Assembly: GCF_963662255.1 (NCBI RefSeq)
Contig: NC_085047.1
Span: 23,441,258 to 23,505,257, forward strand
Direction of reading: 5' to 3'
Length of the DNA stretch: 64,000 nt
Origin: Cinclus cinclus
Lineage: Eukaryota > Chordata > Aves > Passeriformes > Cinclidae
Numbering within the stretch: the first letter of the stretch is position 1; every line of letters begins with the position of its first letter. The notes below the pieces were generated by a model. That model was not told the DNA's origin, did not search any database, and saw only the letters and a program-made list of their open reading frames with translations. Made by a program: the position numbers and the translations under genes. Shown here one piece after another: positions 60,733 to 64,000 of this stretch.

Positions 60733-62112
60733 GCGGCGATATGGGGCCGCTTGGCAGGTGGCCGAAGAAAGACGGCTGCCCCGTGAATGTGGTGCCAGAA
60801 GGCAAGTTTCAGCAGGGCGTTCCGGGCCAGCTCAATGTGCAGCCGCAGTTGTTCTAGGCAAGTTCTAGCCGAGAAGCTTTCCGTCTCCATTCACGAGACA
60901 AGAAAGGCAGAAGGCAAGGGCACCCAGGGTTGAGAAGAAAAGTGCGCGTAGCGAGCTCGTTGCGGCAGAGGCGAAAGCCAGGAGCAGCGCGCTCGGTGCG
61001 AGAAGTAGAGGGCGCTTCGCCTCCTTGGGAAGGAAATCGCGTCTGGGCACGAACGACAGCCAGCGAAGCTTCAGGAACAACAGGCTGTTCTGCTCAGCGT
61101 ACGAGCCTGAAGTGAGTGGCAAGGGGTAAGCGGGCAGTTCCAAGGCATCTAGCTTTCCTGCTAGCAATGCCATTTCTACCCTGCCGTGCAAAACGTTGTC
61201 CTTTGCCGTTATGCTCCGAGATGCAGAGAGCACGTCGGCAGACGCAGTGCAGAGGGAAAGGACACAGTATCCTTGGGAGTGTGACGCCGCTTAGGCGGGC
61301 AAAGCAGAAAGGTGCCGCCCTGCACCGGCTTTGACTGCCTGAGCTTCCTTGCTAGGACAGCACCTGTCGAAAGCTGGCAACTAGGCTGCCAGAGTGCAGA
61401 ATGTAGGCGGTGCGGCACGCTTGCTTGCCGAAAGCCAGTATCAGCGAGACAGCGTGCTAGGCTCTGTTTCACAGCTCCTTGGAGAACACGCACTGGAAGA
61501 ATGCCGTCTCTGTTCCGCAAAAGCTCTGCCCCAGTGAAAGGTGGAAGAAGCAGCCTGTGGCCACGGGCAGAGCTGGTCAACAGCTGCGCCTAACTTTCCC
61601 AAGCTGCGAGAGCATTCGCAGCCGAGTTCTGCTTTGACAGAGCTATTGGTGAACTTTTGCAGTCCCGGAAGCTGCTGAAACCAAGGCTGTGTTCCGCCTC
61701 TTCATTCTTGGCTTTCTGTGCTCCAGCGAGTTGTCAAGCTCGGACACGGCATTCAGCTTTGCCGCCTCTCTGCACGGAAAGCACTAGACAGAACTAGTGT
61801 GCTTCGTGCATGCTCTCTCCTCGCTTTTATGGTCACGGCTCTGCTTTTTGCTTGGCAGCGTTCACAGGGTCCACGGCGTACCTCTTGCACAGCGAGAGGT
61901 GGCTGGCGAGGAATACTTGCTGGCTTAAGTCGTTCCATGCTCAAGGCATTCATCAGAGCAACACAGTGTGGGAAAAGAGGAGGGAACATTGCAGGACAAA
62001 TTTCTATGCCGGGACATTATTGTCTGCGAGACAGCTCTCCGGAGCGCTAGTATTTGGCCAGGCTGAAATCAGCGCCACGGGAAGCCAATCTGACAAGCGG
62101 AGTGCAACGAGC
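60733..62112. repeat. Unit 45 (1,380 bp, 3 changes)
   Basis: 60860 G to A (offset 128, private), 61904 C to T (1172) and 61923 C to G (1191). It shares 1172T+1191G with unit 41 but lacks the extra C. Confidence 0.95.
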
Positions 62113-63493
62113 GCGGCGATATGGGGCCGCTTGGCAGGTGGCCGAAGAAAGACGGCTGCCCCGTGAATGTGGTGCCAGAAGGCAAGTTTCAGCAGGGCGT
62201 TCCGGGCCAGCTCAATGTGCAGCCGCAGTTGTTCTAGGCGAGTTCTAGCCGAGAAGCTTTCCGTCTCCATTCACGAGACAAGAAAGGCAGAAGGCAAGGG
62301 CACCCAGGGTTGAGAAGAAAAGTGCGCGTAGCGAGCTCGTTGCGGCAGAGGCGAAAGCCAGGAGCAGCGCGCTCGGTGCGAGAAGTAGAGGGCGCTTCGC
62401 CTCCTTGGGAAGGAAATCGCGTCTGGGCACGAACGACAGCCAGCGAAGCTTCAGGAACAACAGGCTGTTCTGCTCAGCGTACGAGCCTGAAGTGAGTGGC
62501 AAGGGGTAAGCGGGCAGTTCCAAGGCATCTAGCTTTCCTGCTAGCAATGCCATTTCTACCCTGCCGTGCAAAACGTTGTCCTTTGCCGTTATGCTCCGAG
62601 ATGCAGAGAGCACGTCGGCAGACGCAGTGCAGAGGGAAAGGACACAGTATCCTTGGGAGTGTGACGCCGCTTAGGCGGGCAAAGCAGAAAGGTGCCGCCC
62701 TGCCACCGGCTTTGACTGCCTGAGCTTCCTTGCTAGGACAGCACCTGTCGAAAGCTGGCAACTAGGCTGCCAGAGTGCAGAATGTAGGCGGTGCGGCACG
62801 CTTGCTTGCCGAAAGCCAGTATCAGCGAGACAGCGTGCTAGGCTCTGTTTCACAGCTCCTTGGAGAACACGCACTGGAAGAATGCCGTCTCTGTTCCGCA
62901 AAAGCTCTGCCCCAGTGAAAGGTGGAAGAAGCAGCCTGTGGCCACGGGCAGAGCTGGTCAACAGCTGCGCCTAACTTTCCCAAGCTGCGAGAGCATTCGC
63001 AGCCGAGTTCTGCTTTGACAGAGCTATTGGTGAACTTTTGCAGTCCCGGAAGCTGCTGAAACCAAGGCTGTGTTCCGCCTCTTCATTCTTGGCTTTCTGT
63101 GCTCCAGCGAGTTGTCAAGCTCGGACACGGCATTCAGCTTTGCCGCCTCTCTGCACGGAAAGCACTAGACAGAACTAGTGTGCTTCGTGCATGCTCTCTC
63201 CTCGCTTTTATGGTCACGGCTCTGCTTTTTGCTTGGCAGCGTTCACAGGGTCCACGGCGTACCTCTTGCACAGCGAGAGGTGGCCGGCGAGGAATACTTG
63301 CTGCCTTAAGTCGTTCCATGCTCAAGGCATTCATCAGAGCAACACAGTGTGGGAAAAGAGGAGGGAACATTGCAGGACAAATTTCTATGCCGGGACATTA
63401 TTGTCTGCGAGACAGCTCTCCGGAGCGCTAGTATTTGGCCAGGCTGAAATCAGCGCCACGGGAAGCCAATCTGACAAGCGGAGTGCAACGAGC
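62113..63493. repeat. Unit 46 (1,381 bp)
   Basis: Additional C at 62703/62704; no other difference. Confidence 0.95.
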
Positions 63494-64000
63494 GCGGCGA
63501 TATGGGGCCGCTTGGCAGGTGGCCGAAGAAAGACGGCTGCCCCGTGAATGTGGTGCCAGAAGGCAAGTTTCAGCAGGGCGTTCCGGGCCAGCTCAATGTG
63601 CAGCCGCAGTTGTTCTAGGCGAGTTCTAGCCGAGAAGCTTTCCGTCTCCATTCACGAGACAAGAAAGGCAGAAGGCAAGGGCACCCAGGGTTGAGAAGAA
63701 AAGTGCGCGTAGCGAGCTCGTTGCGGCAGAGGCGAAAGCCAGGAGCAGCGCGCTCGGTGCGAGAAGTAGAGGGCGCTTCGCCTCCTTGGGAAGGAAATCG
63801 CGTCTGGGCACGAACGACAGCCAGCGAAGCTTCAGGAACAACAGGCTGTTCTGCTCAGCGTACGAGCCTGAAGTGAGTGGCAAGGGGTAAGCGGGCAGTT
63901 CCAAGGCATCTAGCTTTCCTGCTAGCAATGCCATTTCTACCCTGCCGTGCAAAACGTTGTCCTTTGCCGTTATGCTCCGAGATGCAGAGAGCACGTCGGC
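63494..64000. repeat. Unit 47 (partial, first 507 bp)
   Basis: Cut by the window edge at offset 507. No difference from consensus in the part present, so the array continues beyond the window. Confidence 0.95.

Larger units (their letters stand above)
48305..63493. repeat. Array segment C: 1,381-bp units predominate (units 36-46)
   Basis: Nine of eleven units have the additional C at offset 591; only units 38 and 45 lack it. Units 39, 40, 43 and 46 show no other difference and are identical to each other. The local switch of the majority type shows homogenisation acting on neighbourhoods rather than evenly over the array. Confidence 0.92.
1..64000. repeat. Tandem satellite/macrosatellite array, 1,380-bp unit, 46 complete units plus a partial one
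   Basis: The sequence returns to the same phase every 1,380 bases (1,381 in 13 units) from the first base to the last, always in the same orientation. GC is 57% and about 86 CpGs per unit remain. Divergence from consensus is about 0.1%, spread over 28 variable sites. No flanking DNA, transposon, telomere repeat, rRNA, tRNA or CRISPR-like sequence was recognised. The consensus length is divisible by three, so frames carry over between adjacent 1,380-bp units, yet no frame stays open through a whole unit. The longest open stretches (about 120-140 codons) overlap on both strands and vary with single-base changes. Known analogues by format are large-unit GC-rich satellites and macrosatellites of eukaryotes; I do not recognise this family. 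Cellular role (pericentromeric, subtelomeric, sex-chromosome or microchromosome block) cannot be decided from the window. Confidence 0.98.

Noticed and set aside
1..64000. rDNA or intergenic-spacer array
   Set aside because: I recognised no conserved 5S, 5.8S, 18S or 28S segments in the unit, and 1,380 bp is too short for a full 45S unit.
1..64000. CRISPR array
   Set aside because: The repeat is 1.38 kb with no unique spacers; variants are single bases.
1..64000. Mobile element ends or tRNA/5S-derived sequence inside the unit
   Set aside because: No terminal inverted or long direct repeats, no poly-A tail and no convincing A/B box were seen. CTTTTATGG near 1090 is not a good TATA box.
1..64000. 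Assembly artefact (one unit copied repeatedly)
   Set aside because: Ordered private variants, two length classes and a graded distribution are not expected from simple copying by an assembler. Exact copy number still depends on read support that I cannot see.
1..64000. A toxin, phage, defence or secretion system hidden in the window
   Set aside because: Every part of the window is the same non-coding unit; no gene family signature was found in any frame.

Overview
The whole 64-kb window is one head-to-tail tandem array. The unit is 1,380 bp (57% GC, 786 of 1,380 bases by hand count). There are 46 complete units plus a 507-base partial unit at the right edge, all in the same orientation. I see no flanking sequence, interruption, inverted unit, inserted element or credible gene. 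Unit 1 is taken to begin at base 1; this phase is arbitrary because the array enters and leaves the window mid-stream. Offsets below are positions within the 1,380-bp consensus unit.

The units are almost identical. Reading them against each other I find 27 substituted sites plus one single-base insertion site, about 67 substitution instances and 13 insertions in 64 kb, or roughly 0.1% divergence from consensus. Units 1, 5, 7, 9, 12 and 32 look identical to consensus, and the most divergent unit (41) differs at five places. Layout by variant content: bases 1-27600 (units 1-20) hold only 1,380-bp units. Bases 27601-48304 (units 21-35) are mixed. Bases 48305-63493 (units 36-46) are dominated by a 1,381-bp class with an extra C near offset 591 (9 of 11 units). 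Within the first region a three-unit block (units 15-17) is repeated as units 18-20, a small higher-order duplication of 4,140 bp.

Organism: not identifiable from this sequence alone. Head-to-tail near-identical kilobase units without coding capacity point to eukaryotic satellite or macrosatellite DNA rather than a bacterial or phage genome. The variants carry a strong CpG signature: 16 of 27 substituted sites are C/T or G/A changes at CpG (one of them, offset 592, read in the reverse direction), although CpG positions make up only about 12% of the unit. That is the expected mark of methyl-cytosine deamination and favours a CpG-methylating host such as a vertebrate or a plant. The unit nevertheless still holds about 86 CpGs (observed/expected near 0.77), so it must be young or actively homogenised.

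There is no set of genes working together here. The biology is in array dynamics: recent amplification, local block duplication, short-tract exchange between units (all four combinations of two markers 171 bp apart are present) and spreading of a 1-bp length variant. Recurrent open frames of 61-141 codons on both strands are by-products of composition; single variants open, close or frameshift them freely.
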